Source of the DNA: an uncultured Clostridia bacterium
GTDB lineage: Bacteria > Bacillota > Clostridia > Christensenellales > Borkfalkiaceae
Direction: 5' to 3'
Assembly (NCBI GenBank): GCA_944368775.1
Contig: CALVXB010000007.1
Location: 52,925-116,924 of the forward strand
DNA: 64,000 nt
The notes beneath the pieces are model-generated. The model saw only the letters and a program-made list of their open reading frames with translations, had not been told where the DNA came from and searched no databases. The position numbers and the translations under genes are program-made. The number at the start of each line of letters is the position of its first letter. The stretch's first letter is position 1. Positions 26,914 through 35,290 of the stretch are shown one piece after another.

Positions 26914-26950
26914 TTGCATCTGTTTATGCCTGACATAGTACTTTGCATCA
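26914..26950 (-). repeat. dispersed palindromic element, copy 6 (within the pyr operon)
   Basis: Contains TTATGCCTGACATAGTACTTTGCA. Its left arm overlaps the pyrF stop codon (TGATGCA), and its far arm reaches an in-frame ATG upstream of pyrK. The arms share a TGCA core but are otherwise poorly paired, making this a diverged copy. Confidence 0.75.
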
Positions 26951-27856
26951 GCCGAAAATCGCGCGACTCAGGTCCGCTTTCATGTCGATGCAGGCCTGAC
27001 GCGCCGCGTCGTCGAAGCGAAGGCGAGCATACGCCTCCTTGCGATAGGCACACAGGATGCCGCGAGAAGAATTGACGATGCCGCCGCGCCCGGAAGCGTC
27101 GAAGCAGACTTTGAGGTCGTCTGCCGTGCCGCCCTGCGCGCCGTAACCGGGGATGAGGAAGAATGTATGCGGCATCTCGCGGCGGAGGATCTCCGCCTGC
27201 ACGGGATGCGTCGCGCCGACCACCGCGCCGACGGCAGAATACCCATACTTGCCGACGCTGCCCTCGCCCCACTTTTCGACGAGGGAACCCATATATTCGT
27301 AGACCGTCTTGCCGTTTTCCAGCTTTTGATCCTGCAGCTCGGCACCCGAGGGGTTGGACGTCTTGACGAGGACGAAGATGCCCTTGTCGCGCTTCTGCAT
27401 CCAGCTGAGGAAAGGCTTGATGCCGTCTGAACCGAGATAGGCGTTGACCGTCAGAAAGTCCGAATCGAAAGCATTAAATTTGGCCTCTCCGACCGCAGTT
27501 TCGCCCAAAAAGGTCTTGGCATAGCACTCCGCCGTCGCGCCGATGTCGTTGCGCTTGGCGTCCGTGATGACGATCAGCCCCTTCTCCTTTGCGTAGCGCA
27601 CCGTCTCGGCGAAGGCGCGCAGCCCGTCGACGCCGTACATCTCGTAATAGGCGATCTGCACCTTGACGCAAGGCACGATGTCGGCAACTTTATCGACGAT
27701 CGCCTTGTTGAAGGCGACGATCGCGTCCGCAGCGCCGCGCAGGTCGCTGACCCCGACGCGCATGTCATCCGGCAGGTAATCGAATGCGGTATCTAGCCCG
27801 ACGGCCGTCGGGTTTTTCATCTGTTCGATTTTTTCGATCAACGTATCGACGATCAT
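26948..27856 (-). CDS. pyrF: orotidine 5'-phosphate decarboxylase, type 2
   Basis: A 302-residue decarboxylase producing UMP, of the longer group-2 type. The catalytic Lys-Asp network is ITDAKRNDIGATAECYA, and the group-specific FVLVKTSNPSG and IPGYGAQGG are present. It starts two bases after pyrE and is therefore translationally coupled. Confidence 0.95.
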   Translation of the reverse strand: MIVDTLIEKIEQMKNPTAVGLDTAFDYLPDDMRVGVSDLRGAADAIVAFNKAIVDKVADIVPCVKVQIAYYEMYGVDGLRAFAETVRYAKEKGLIVITDAKRNDIGATAECYAKTFLGETAVGEAKFNAFDSDFLTVNAYLGSDGIKPFLSWMQKRDKGIFVLVKTSNPSGAELQDQKLENGKTVYEYMGSLVEKWGEGSVGKYGYSAVGAVVGATHPVQAEILRREMPHTFFLIPGYGAQGGTADDLKVCFDASGRGGIVNSSRGILCAYRKEAYARLRFDDAARQACIDMKADLSRAIFG

Positions 27857-27858
27857 GT

Positions 27859-28524
27859 TCAGCCTCCGTAATTGGCCCCATACTGCGCGAGATAGTCGCG
27901 GATGGCGGGGACATGTTCCTTGCCCTCGATGACGCCCTCTTCGAGCGCCTCGATAATGTCGCGGATGGTGACGATGGAGCAGACGCGCACGCCATCTTCA
28001 TCAAGCGCCTGCTGCACGGCCGACTTTTCGCTGCCAAGCGCCTTCTCCATGCGGTCCACCGTGATGACCATGCCGGAAATATCTACCTTCGCCGCGCCGC
28101 GCAGCTTGGGCAGGACCTCTTTGAGCGCCTTGCCGCTCGTCATCACGTCTTCGATGATGACGATCTTTTCGCCGTCTGCCGGCTGCTTGCCGACAAACAT
28201 GCCGCCCTCTCCGTGGTCCTTGACCTCTTTGCGGTCAAAGCAGAAGTATACTTCTTGCCCGTACTTCTCATAGAGGGCGACCGCCGCGGAAATGGCGAGC
28301 GGGATGCCCTTGTAAGCGGGTCCGAAGAGCGTCTGTACGTCCAGCCCGTTCTCGTGGATGCACTCGGCATAAAACTCGCCGAGGCGCTTGATCTGCGCGC
28401 CCGTCTTATATTCGCCCGCGTTAAGAAAATAAGGGGCGACGCGGCCGCTCTTCAACGTAAACGTGCCAAACTTCAATACCCCGCACTCCGCCAAAAAGCG
28501 GATGAATTGCTGTTTATACGTCAT
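27859..28524 (-). CDS. pyrE: orotate phosphoribosyltransferase
   Basis: A 221-residue type I phosphoribosyltransferase joining orotate to PRPP. The PRPP-binding motif is VIIEDVMTSGKAL, and the substrate region FGPAYKGIPLA is conserved. Start ATG with an AGGAGG site at 28531-28536 that directly follows repeat copy 7. Confidence 0.95.
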   Translation of the reverse strand: MTYKQQFIRFLAECGVLKFGTFTLKSGRVAPYFLNAGEYKTGAQIKRLGEFYAECIHENGLDVQTLFGPAYKGIPLAISAAVALYEKYGQEVYFCFDRKEVKDHGEGGMFVGKQPADGEKIVIIEDVMTSGKALKEVLPKLRGAAKVDISGMVITVDRMEKALGSEKSAVQQALDEDGVRVCSIVTIRDIIEALEEGVIEGKEHVPAIRDYLAQYGANYGG

Positions 28525-28536
28525 GGTTTTCCTCCT

Positions 28537-28563
28537 TTATGTCTGACATAGTACTATGCAAAC
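28537..28563 (-). repeat. dispersed palindromic element, copy 7 (within the pyr operon)
   Basis: Core TTATGTCTGACATAGTACTATGC between the pyrC stop and the pyrE ribosome binding site. The GTTT and AAAC arms flank the core and the Shine-Dalgarno sequence, so a hairpin here could affect pyrE translation. Confidence 0.85.
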
Positions 28564-28570
28564 GCTCGTT

Positions 28571-29842
28571 TTACGCGCGATATTTGATATTTCCGTCCAC
28601 GATCGTGCACTTTACGCGCCCGTAGGCCTCCCTGCCCGCAAACGGCGTATTTTTGCCCTTGGAGAGAAAGTCTTTAGGGTCGATCATGTATTTTTCATCG
28701 AGGTCGGCGAGCATGATATCTGCGACACCGCCCTCTTTGAGAGATCCACCCTCCAGGCCGAGGATGCGCGCGGGCGCCGCGCTCATGCGGTCGGCGAGCT
28801 GTTCGAGCGTCAGCACGCCGCTCTTGACGAGCGCCGTATATGAGAGCGAGAACGAAGTCTCGATGCCGCTGATACCGAACGCCGCAAGGTTGTATTCGCC
28901 GCTCTTTTCGTCGCGATGGTGCGGCGCGTGATCGGTCACGATGCAGTCGAGCGTGCCGTCGCGCAGCCCCTCGCGGATAGCCGCCACATCCTCCGCCTCA
29001 CGGATGGGCGGGTTGACCTTCGTGTTCGCGTCGTAAGTGACGATCACATCGTCAGTCAGCATAAAGTAATGGGGGCAAGTTTCCGCCGTCACGCGCACGC
29101 CGCGCGCCTTCGCCTCGCGCAACAGCTGCACGCCGCCCTTCGTCGAGACGTGGCAGATGTGCACGCGCTTGCCGAGCGTCTCCGCCAATATGATCTCGCG
29201 CGCGAGCATGATCTCCTCGGCAGCCCGCGGGATCCCCTTCAGTCCGGCCAGCGTGCTGTTGTACCCCTCGTTCACGACGCCGCCGTCGACCAAAGACTTG
29301 TCCTCGCAGTGCGAGAGGCACAGCAAGCCGAAGTCGGACGCATACTCGATCGCGAGGCGCATCATGCGCGCGTCGGAGACGGGTCGACCGTCGTCGCTCA
29401 CAGCGACGGCGCCCGCGTCCTTCATCTTGCCCATCTCGGCGAGGCTCTCGCCCGCCTCGCCTTTGGTGATCGCGCCGATCGGGCGGACCTTGCACAGGCC
29501 GACCTCCTTCGAACGCGCCACGATATAGCCGACGACCGCCGCGTTGTCGCAGACGGGCTGGGTGTTGGGCATGCAGCACACCTGTGTAAAGCCGCCGTGC
29601 ACCGCCGCGGCGCTGCCGCTGGCGATGTCTTCCTTATATTCAAATCCCGGCTCGCGCAGATGCACGTGCATATCGATCAGCCCGGGGAAGACGTGCAGCC
29701 CGCGCGCATCGACGACCTCTGCGCCGGCATCTTCGAGTCCCTGCCCGATCTTTATGATCTTGCCGCCGTCGGCGAGGATGTCGCCCTCGCGCACGCCGTC
29801 CGCAAAGACGAGTTTGCCGCCCTTGATGAGAAGTTTACTCAT
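28571..29842 (-). CDS. pyrC: dihydroorotase
   Basis: A 423-residue zinc amidohydrolase of the class I type, closing carbamoyl-aspartate to dihydroorotate. Metal ligands appear as DMHVHLREPG near residue 60, the bridging position near CCMPNTQPV, LSHCEDK, ICHVSTKGG and TDHAPHH. Its start overlaps the pyrB end by eight bases. The stop is followed by repeat copy 7. Confidence 0.95.
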   Translation of the reverse strand: MSKLLIKGGKLVFADGVREGDILADGGKIIKIGQGLEDAGAEVVDARGLHVFPGLIDMHVHLREPGFEYKEDIASGSAAAVHGGFTQVCCMPNTQPVCDNAAVVGYIVARSKEVGLCKVRPIGAITKGEAGESLAEMGKMKDAGAVAVSDDGRPVSDARMMRLAIEYASDFGLLCLSHCEDKSLVDGGVVNEGYNSTLAGLKGIPRAAEEIMLAREIILAETLGKRVHICHVSTKGGVQLLREAKARGVRVTAETCPHYFMLTDDVIVTYDANTKVNPPIREAEDVAAIREGLRDGTLDCIVTDHAPHHRDEKSGEYNLAAFGISGIETSFSLSYTALVKSGVLTLEQLADRMSAAPARILGLEGGSLKEGGVADIMLADLDEKYMIDPKDFLSKGKNTPFAGREAYGRVKCTIVDGNIKYRA

Positions 29843-30770
29843 GTTTTTCGCCCTCCTGTCTGTTTTTTACGAGAAGGAACAGCAGCGCCATGCGCACGGC
29901 GACGCCGTTTAAGACCTGCTCCGTGATCTTGCTGTTGGGTGCATCGATGACGTCGGAGGTGAATTCGACGCCGCGATTGACCGGGCCCGGGTGCATGACG
30001 ATGCAGCCGGGGTCGGCAAAGCGCAGATGCTCCTCGCTCACGCCGTAGTAGCGGTTATACTCGGAGAGCGAAGGGAACAGCCCGCCGTGCATGCGCTCGA
30101 GCTGGATGCGCAGCCCCATGACGACGTTCGCGCCGGCGAGCGCCTCCTCGCGCGAGGACGCTATTTTTGCGCCCATGCGGTCGATGCCCTGCGGCATCAG
30201 CGTCGCGGGCGCGTACATGACGACCTCAGCGCCCAGCTTGGTCAATCCGAACAAATTGCTCTTGGCGACGCGCGAGTGCTTGATATCGCCGAGGATGGCG
30301 ACCTTCAGCCCCTTGAAGGAACCGAACTTTTCGCGCATGGTGTAAAAGTCGAGCAGCGCCTGCGTCGGGTGCTCGTTCATGCCGTCGCCGCCGTTGACGA
30401 CGGAGGCGCGGACGTGTTTAGCGAGGATGTGCGGCGCGCCGCCCATCGGGTGGCGCATGACGATGACGTCGTTCTTCATCGCGTCGAGGGTATAGCCCGT
30501 GTCGATGAGCGTCTCCCCCTTCTGCACCGAGCTGGAGGACGCGGAAATATTCACCGTCCCAGCGCCGAGGTATTTGGCGGCGAGCTCGAACGAACAACGG
30601 GTGCGCGTGCTGTTCTCGTAAAAGAGTGTGGTCACGGTGCGCCCCTGCAGATGCGGCAGTTTTTTCAGGTTTTGCGTCAGCAGCTTCTTCATGCCGACGG
30701 CGGTATCGAGGATGGCGACGATGTCCTCGGCGGACGTATCGTACAGCCCAAGCAGATCTTTACCCAACAT
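29835..30770 (-). CDS. pyrB: aspartate carbamoyltransferase catalytic chain
   Basis: A 311-residue enzyme making carbamoyl-aspartate. Carbamoyl-phosphate motif STRTRC (N-terminal domain), HPTQALLDF and HPGPVNRGVEF are intact. No regulatory chain gene pyrI follows, so it is probably the unregulated trimeric form. The ATG at 30770 has AGGAGG seven bases upstream, which decides against the longer frame. Confidence 0.96.
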   Translation of the reverse strand: MLGKDLLGLYDTSAEDIVAILDTAVGMKKLLTQNLKKLPHLQGRTVTTLFYENSTRTRCSFELAAKYLGAGTVNISASSSSVQKGETLIDTGYTLDAMKNDVIVMRHPMGGAPHILAKHVRASVVNGGDGMNEHPTQALLDFYTMREKFGSFKGLKVAILGDIKHSRVAKSNLFGLTKLGAEVVMYAPATLMPQGIDRMGAKIASSREEALAGANVVMGLRIQLERMHGGLFPSLSEYNRYYGVSEEHLRFADPGCIVMHPGPVNRGVEFTSDVIDAPNSKITEQVLNGVAVRMALLFLLVKNRQEGEKHE

Positions 30771-30803
30771 AATGATGCCTCCTAAATGCAAGCAGGTCGC
30801 TTG

Positions 30804-31340
30804 TCAGCGCTCGGAACGGATGCCGAGCATGTCTTCGCCTTCGATCTCCCGCAGGCGCAGATCCAGCCATTCGCGGCGCGCCGTGGGGATGTTTTTGCCG
30901 ACGAGGTCGGGGCTGATCGGAATTTCGCGGCCGCCGCGGTCGCACAAGACGAGCAGCTCGATGCACGCCGGCCTGCCGAGGTCGAAGATCGCCTCGATCG
31001 CCGCGCGCACGCTGCGCCCCGTGTGCAGTACGTCGTCGCAGAGGACGACGCGCTTGCCGTCCACCGGAAAGCCGAGCCTGTTGACGGTCGCCTCGGGTAC
31101 GAAAAAGCTGCTCACGAGGTCGTCGCGGTACATTCCGATGTCGATGCCCGCGCACGGGAGATCGACGCCGTAAAATTGCTTGACGAGGGCGACGATGCGG
31201 CGCGCGACGTACTCGCCGCGGCGGCGGATGCCGAGCACGCACACGTTTTCCGTACCCTTGTTGTGTTCGACCAACTCGTGCGAGAGGCGCGTCAGCATGC
31301 GCGCGATCGCGGCCTCGTCCATCAATATGCGTTCAGCCAT
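30804..31340 (-). CDS. pyrR: PyrR regulator/uracil phosphoribosyltransferase
   Basis: A 178-residue phosphoribosyltransferase-fold RNA-binding regulator. The PRPP motif is VVLCDDVLHTGRS, and IRRRGEYVA and the basic RRGGREIP-like C-terminal surface are typical of PyrR. In relatives it binds the pyr leader RNA with UMP and favours termination. It is the first gene of the operon, directly behind an attenuator-type leader. Confidence 0.95.
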   Translation of the reverse strand: MAERILMDEAAIARMLTRLSHELVEHNKGTENVCVLGIRRRGEYVARRIVALVKQFYGVDLPCAGIDIGMYRDDLVSSFFVPEATVNRLGFPVDGKRVVLCDDVLHTGRSVRAAIEAIFDLGRPACIELLVLCDRGGREIPISPDLVGKNIPTARREWLDLRLREIEGEDMLGIRSER

Positions 31341-31344
31341 TCCA

Positions 31345-31490
31345 CTCCCCTTTGCACGAAAAAACCCCGCGCAAACGGCACGGGGATCAAAAATTGGTTA
31401 CAAAATCACGGCTGCAGACTGCGCCTGCCGCCCTCTTCCGTTCCCGACTTTTCGGCATCTCCGTACCGAAACATTAAAGTCGTTTTACGG
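31345..31490 (-). promoter_or_regulatory. pyr operon leader with attenuator
   Basis: About 150 nt separate the promoter from pyrR. The leader contains a nested stem-loop near its 5' end (CGACTTT with AAAGTCG, inside it TTTCGG with CCGAAA, loop TACGGAGATG) and ends in a terminator. This is the layout of PyrR-controlled attenuation, but the canonical PyrR-binding loop consensus is not clearly matched. Confidence 0.7.
31360..31386 (-). terminator. attenuator terminator upstream of pyrR
   Basis: Minus-strand stem CCCCGTGC / GCGCGGGG with a CGTTT loop, followed by TTTTTT, just upstream of pyrR. Confidence 0.88.
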
Positions 31491-31495
31491 CTATT

Positions 31496-31524
31496 ATTGT
31501 ACCACACGGCAACGCCGTTGTAAA
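31496..31524 (-). promoter_or_regulatory. vegetative promoter of the pyr operon
   Basis: Minus-strand TTTACA, 17-bp spacer, TACAAT. Confidence 0.8.
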
Positions 31525-31555
31525 GCGTACGGCGGCAATTTTTTCGGAAATCTCC

Positions 31556-32254
31556 TCACAGGATGCGCGCCAGGCGGAAGCCGAGCAGATCGCAGGAGGA
31601 CAGGTGGTAGCGCACCCCGCCCCGCTCGCACTCGAAAGGATAGGCGCCCGCGTTTTGGTGCAGGTGCCCGTACACAACATCGTTCACGCCGTTCGCTTCA
31701 AACAGTTCGGTAAAAAGAGAATCCTCTCTCTTTGCGTTGAAGGGCGGATAATGGATCATACACAACAGCTTGTCACCCTCCTGCCGCACCTTTTGCACAC
31801 AGGAAAAGGCGAGACGGAAACGCTCGGCCTCGCGGCGGTAGATCTTTTCGTCCTCGGGCGCAAAGTCGGCGCTGCCAGGGCACGCCCAGCCGCGCGAGCC
31901 GCAGATGACCAGCCCGCTCAAGCGGATGCAGTCGTTTTGCAGAAAGTGATAACGCTCGTCCGGCGCGCTGCGCCGCAGCGCCGTGATGCCCGACCACCAA
32001 TAGTCGTGGTTGCCGCGGATAAAGACCTTTTGCCCGGGCAGATCGCGCAGCGCGGCGAGATCGGGCAGCGCTTCGTCCAATGTCATCGCCCAGCTGATGT
32101 CGCCCGCGATGAGCACGACGTCCTCGTCGCACACCCGTTCCTTCCAATCTGCGCGGATCTTATCGAGGTGGCCCGTCCAATTGCCGCCGAACACGTCCAT
32201 CGGCTTGTTTTTTCCGCCCGGCAGATGCAGGTCGCTCACAGCAAATACGTTCAT
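31556..32254 (-). CDS. metallophosphoesterase (COG1768-like)
   Basis: A 232-residue cytoplasmic calcineurin-like phosphoesterase. Metal-binding motifs run VSDLHLPGGKNKPM, GDISWAM, GNHDYWW, IHYPPF and GHLHQN, a set typical of COG1768 predicted phosphohydrolases. The long frame upstream lacks conserved residues; the ATG at 32254 begins right at the first motif and has GGGAAGGG upstream. Substrate unknown. Confidence 0.88.
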   Translation of the reverse strand: MNVFAVSDLHLPGGKNKPMDVFGGNWTGHLDKIRADWKERVCDEDVVLIAGDISWAMTLDEALPDLAALRDLPGQKVFIRGNHDYWWSGITALRRSAPDERYHFLQNDCIRLSGLVICGSRGWACPGSADFAPEDEKIYRREAERFRLAFSCVQKVRQEGDKLLCMIHYPPFNAKREDSLFTELFEANGVNDVVYGHLHQNAGAYPFECERGGVRYHLSSCDLLGFRLARIL

Positions 32255-32291
32255 GTACCCTTCCCTAAATGCTTTCTGGCTTAAAATTGTA

Positions 32292-32483
32292 TCATAAATC
32301 GTCGGCATTGGAAAGCGTTTGCGCCGCAGCGCGCGCATTTTTCGCCGCAATTTTCCGCGCGGCATAGTTTTCGGCATCGCACAGCCGCAAACTCTCGCGG
32401 CAGCGCTCGCACAGCGCCGAACCCGCGGCGTCCGCGCCGCATACGACGCAGCGCCCCATTTCTTCCCTTTTCGCTTCCTGCAT
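32292..32483 (-). CDS. small zinc-ribbon protein
   Basis: A 63-residue protein with two CxxC knuckles (GRCVVCGAD and ALCERCRES) and a basic, Ala-rich helical C-terminus. The start ATG at 32483 has GGGAGG seven bases upstream. It lies 37 bp before the phosphoesterase and is probably cotranscribed with it. No function is recognised. Confidence 0.6.
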   Translation of the reverse strand: MQEAKREEMGRCVVCGADAAGSALCERCRESLRLCDAENYAARKIAAKNARAAAQTLSNADDL

Positions 32484-32509
32484 CCGTAGTCCTCCCCCGT
32501 TCGACAAAA

Positions 32510-32545
32510 CAAAAAAGCCGATATGCGCGGGCATACCGGCTTTTC
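32510..32545 (-). terminator. terminator after the Cys-tailed protein gene
   Basis: Minus-strand stem AAAAGCCGGTATG / CATATCGGCTTTT (one mismatch region) followed by TTTTTTG, 14 bp after the stop at 32559. Confidence 0.85.
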
Positions 32546-32558
32546 TGCCGACGCGCCT

Positions 32559-33236
32559 TTACTTGCCGCAGCCGTTCCCGTTGCAACCGCAATTTGCGTT
32601 TCCCTGCGGGTAGAGCGGCAGCTCGAAAAAGCCTGCGCACACCTCCTGCGTGTACTCCTGCGCGGGCGGGATGACGCAGTACCCGTAAGTGGGCACGAGC
32701 AGATCGACGTTGATGACGATCTTCAAGATGACGGTGAAGCACAAATCGACGGTGAAGGTGTTCGTCTGCGCGTTGAAGCTGCCCTCGGGCGCGACGGCGC
32801 TGACGACGCACTGCACCTCGTACGGCATGATGGAGGGCTGCGGAACGAACAGGATGACATCTTCATTGATCGTGACGACGGCGCTCGCCTTGCCCTCGAC
32901 GCCGTTTGCGTCCGTATAGATGACCTCGACGGGGATGTCGACGGACGCCTGCACGCGCGCACAGTTGGCGCGGTCGGGCAGTCGATCCACCTGAAATGCG
33001 GTGACGGTTCCCAGCGAAGTCGTGCTGCGCGCGCTGATAAAGGTGAGCGGATATGTAGGGCTCGCGGGTACGGGGTCGACGAGGCTGAGCGTCACGTCGC
33101 TGCGCCGCCCTTGGCGGATGCAGGCGTCGAACACGCGCTGCGCCTGCAGGCAGACCTTCTCGTTCAGCCCGCCAAGCGGGTTTCCGGCAATGGGCCCGGG
33201 GCACTTATCCGTCTGAAAGTTCGAATAAAAGGACAT
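32559..33236 (-). CDS. conserved clostridial-type protein with Cys-rich tail, candidate spore-envelope protein
   Basis: A 225-residue soluble protein without signal peptide, opening FYSNFQTDKCPGPIAGNPLGGLNEKVC and ending in the Cys/Gly-rich tail NANCGCNGNGCGK. The middle is rich in beta-prone Val/Thr stretches. I recall similar unnamed proteins in spore-forming Clostridia but cannot name a family. It adjoins a double-LysM protein and a SpoVB-like flippase, so a disulfide-linked coat or exosporium role is inferred. The ATG at 33236 has GGAGG seven bases upstream. Confidence 0.65.
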   Translation of the reverse strand: MSFYSNFQTDKCPGPIAGNPLGGLNEKVCLQAQRVFDACIRQGRRSDVTLSLVDPVPASPTYPLTFISARSTTSLGTVTAFQVDRLPDRANCARVQASVDIPVEVIYTDANGVEGKASAVVTINEDVILFVPQPSIMPYEVQCVVSAVAPEGSFNAQTNTFTVDLCFTVILKIVINVDLLVPTYGYCVIPPAQEYTQEVCAGFFELPLYPQGNANCGCNGNGCGK

Positions 33237-33339
33237 GGTAGACCTCCGGAAGTAAAATTCGGGACTGCACGGTCTTCGGCCATGCGCCCTCATGCTCCAA
33301 TATATGCGCGCGGCGGCCGCTTTTGCCACCGGAGCGAGG

Positions 33340-33651
33340 TTAGTGGCGGATGCAGACGCGCTGCGTCGGATAGATATAATTGCAGTTGTTTCGACGGCAA
33401 AATTCCTCTTCGGAAATGGAATATTTTTCGCAGAGCCCTTCGAGCGTGTCGCCCGGGCGGACGACGCAGCAAACCCCTCCCTGCGGCAGCAGAAGAAGGC
33501 TTCCGGGCGGCGGAAAACGATCGAGGCGGTTTTTCTCCACCACGGACGCGTAGGCGACGCCGTGCGCGGCGCATACCGACTGCAGTGTATCGCCGGGGCG
33601 GACGACGTACAGCCCGAACGGCCCCGCGCCGCACCTTTGCAGAGAAAACAT
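33340..33651 (-). CDS. double LysM protein, probable spore-envelope protein
   Basis: A 103-residue protein consisting of two LysM modules (about 14-58, GLYVVRPGDTLQSVCAAHG; and 62-103, CCVVRPGDTLEGLCEKYS). No signal peptide is present, which suits mother-cell proteins that attach to cortex or coat from the cytoplasm. The start is set at 33651 by GGAGG eight bases upstream. A sigma-E-like promoter lies 23 bp before the start codon. Confidence 0.8.
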   Translation of the reverse strand: MFSLQRCGAGPFGLYVVRPGDTLQSVCAAHGVAYASVVEKNRLDRFPPPGSLLLLPQGGVCCVVRPGDTLEGLCEKYSISEEEFCRRNNCNYIYPTQRVCIRH

Positions 33652-33673
33652 AGGGTGCACCTCCGTACCCTTC

Positions 33674-33701
33674 ATTGTATGCGCGCGCCGCCCGGTTATG
33701 C
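33674..33701 (-). promoter_or_regulatory. sigma-E-like promoter of the LysM gene
   Basis: Minus-strand GCATAAC, 13-bp spacer, CATACAAT. The -10 equals the mother-cell sigma-E consensus CATACAmT, and the -35 keeps GCATA. Points to expression during sporulation. Confidence 0.7.
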
Positions 33702-33787
33702 GCGCGGATGCGCACATATTTCGCCGCCGCGGGCGATATAAATAGAGAAAACGCGGCCGCCGAAAAGGGCGCCGCACGAGGGAAAAT

Positions 33788-35290
33788 TTGAGCAAGAGCA
33801 ACCTTTATCAGGCCGCCGCCTATGTGACCGCCTTTTCGGTCGCCGAAAAATTTTTCGGGTTCCTCTACCGCATCATCCTCTCCCGCACGCTAGGCGCCGA
33901 AGGGATGGGCATCTACCAGGTCGCCCTCTCCGTCTTTGCCGTGCTGGCGACGGCCGCCGCCTCCGGCATCCCGCTGACCGTATCGCGCCTGATCACCAAA
34001 TACCGCACCCAAAAGGACGGCCGCGCGCAGCACTCGGTCGTGACCGCCGCGCTCGTCTGCGCGCTCTGCTTTTCCGTTCCCGTATTCTGCATCCTCTTTT
34101 TCGGGCATCGCTTTTTTGATTTTCTCTTCTCAGACCCGCGCTGCATGACGGTGCTGCTCATCCTGCTCCCAAGCCTAACCTTCAACGCCGTCTATTCCGT
34201 CCTGCGCGGAGAGCTTTGGGGGAACAAGCGCTTTATCCCCTATTGCGTCATCGACCTGATCGAAGAGCTGTGCATGATCGCAGCCGGCGTCCTGCTCGTG
34301 ACGCACATGACGGACATCTTCGACGGCGCGAAGCGCGTCGCCCTCGCGGTCGTCTTTTCGTACCTCGTCTCCTTCACCCTCTCGGCCGCCTACTTCTTTA
34401 TCAAGGGCGGCAGGTTTCGCGACCCGCGCGAGCAATTCCGCCCCCTCCTCGCCTCCGCGCTCCCCGTCACGGGCATGCGCACCTCCAACTCGCTCATCAA
34501 CTCCGCCATCTCCCTCCTGCTCCCCGCCCGTCTGATCGCCGCGGGGTTCACGCAGGAAGGCGCAATGAGCGAGATCGGCGTCGCCATGGGCATGAGCATG
34601 CCCGTCCTCTCCATCCCCGCTACGCTCATCGGCTCGCTCGCGCTCGTCATGGTGCCCGAACTTGCCGAAAACTTCTATAAAAAAGACCACAAACAGCTGC
34701 GCGAAAACATCGAAAAGGCGCTCAAAGTCGCCTCGCTGATCGCCTGCCTGCTCATCCCGCCCCTCTTTGCGCTGGGCGAGGACATCGGCGTACTCCTCTT
34801 TTCGAGCGAGCACGGCGGCGAGATCATCCGCAACTGCTGCTTTACGCTCTTCCCCATGAGTCTCGGCATGATCTCCAACAGCATTCTCAACGCGCTCGGC
34901 TACGAAAAACAGACCTGCGCCTACTTCTTTGTCGGGGCGGCGGCGACGCTGCTTTGCGTATGGTTTTTGCCGCGCTTCGTCGGCGTATACGCGCTGATGA
35001 TCGGCATGGCGGCCTCATACGTCATCACGACGCTGCTCGACCTGCGCCTCATCTCCAAAAAGAGTAAAGAAAAAGTGCGCTTTTGTAAGCACACTCTCTT
35101 GTCCGCCGTCAGCATCCCGCCGGCGATCGTATTCGGTTGTCTGCTGCGCAATATGCTCGCGGCGCTGCTGCCGCCGCTCGCCGCCGTCGTGCTGTGCGGG
35201 ATCATCCTCGTCGCCGCGCAGGCGCTGCTGCTCGCCGTCATCGGCATCGCGCAGCCGCGCTGGATCCGCGTGCTGATCAGGAGATCTTGA
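33788..35290 (+). CDS. SpoVB/MurJ-type polysaccharide flippase
   Basis: A 500-residue membrane protein of the MOP/MATE superfamily with about 14 hydrophobic segments. It opens NLYQAAAYVTAFSVAEKFFGFLYRIILSR and contains GAEGMGIYQVALSVF, typical of SpoVB and related lipid-linked precursor flippases. A role in spore cortex or wall precursor transport is inferred from family and neighbours. The start is TTG at 33788 with GAGGGA upstream. The 3' end overlaps the convergent folT by 14 bp. Confidence 0.87.
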   Translation: MSKSNLYQAAAYVTAFSVAEKFFGFLYRIILSRTLGAEGMGIYQVALSVFAVLATAAASGIPLTVSRLITKYRTQKDGRAQHSVVTAALVCALCFSVPVFCILFFGHRFFDFLFSDPRCMTVLLILLPSLTFNAVYSVLRGELWGNKRFIPYCVIDLIEELCMIAAGVLLVTHMTDIFDGAKRVALAVVFSYLVSFTLSAAYFFIKGGRFRDPREQFRPLLASALPVTGMRTSNSLINSAISLLLPARLIAAGFTQEGAMSEIGVAMGMSMPVLSIPATLIGSLALVMVPELAENFYKKDHKQLRENIEKALKVASLIACLLIPPLFALGEDIGVLLFSSEHGGEIIRNCCFTLFPMSLGMISNSILNALGYEKQTCAYFFVGAAATLLCVWFLPRFVGVYALMIGMAASYVITTLLDLRLISKKSKEKVRFCKHTLLSAVSIPPAIVFGCLLRNMLAALLPPLAAVVLCGIILVAAQALLLAVIGIAQPRWIRVLIRRS

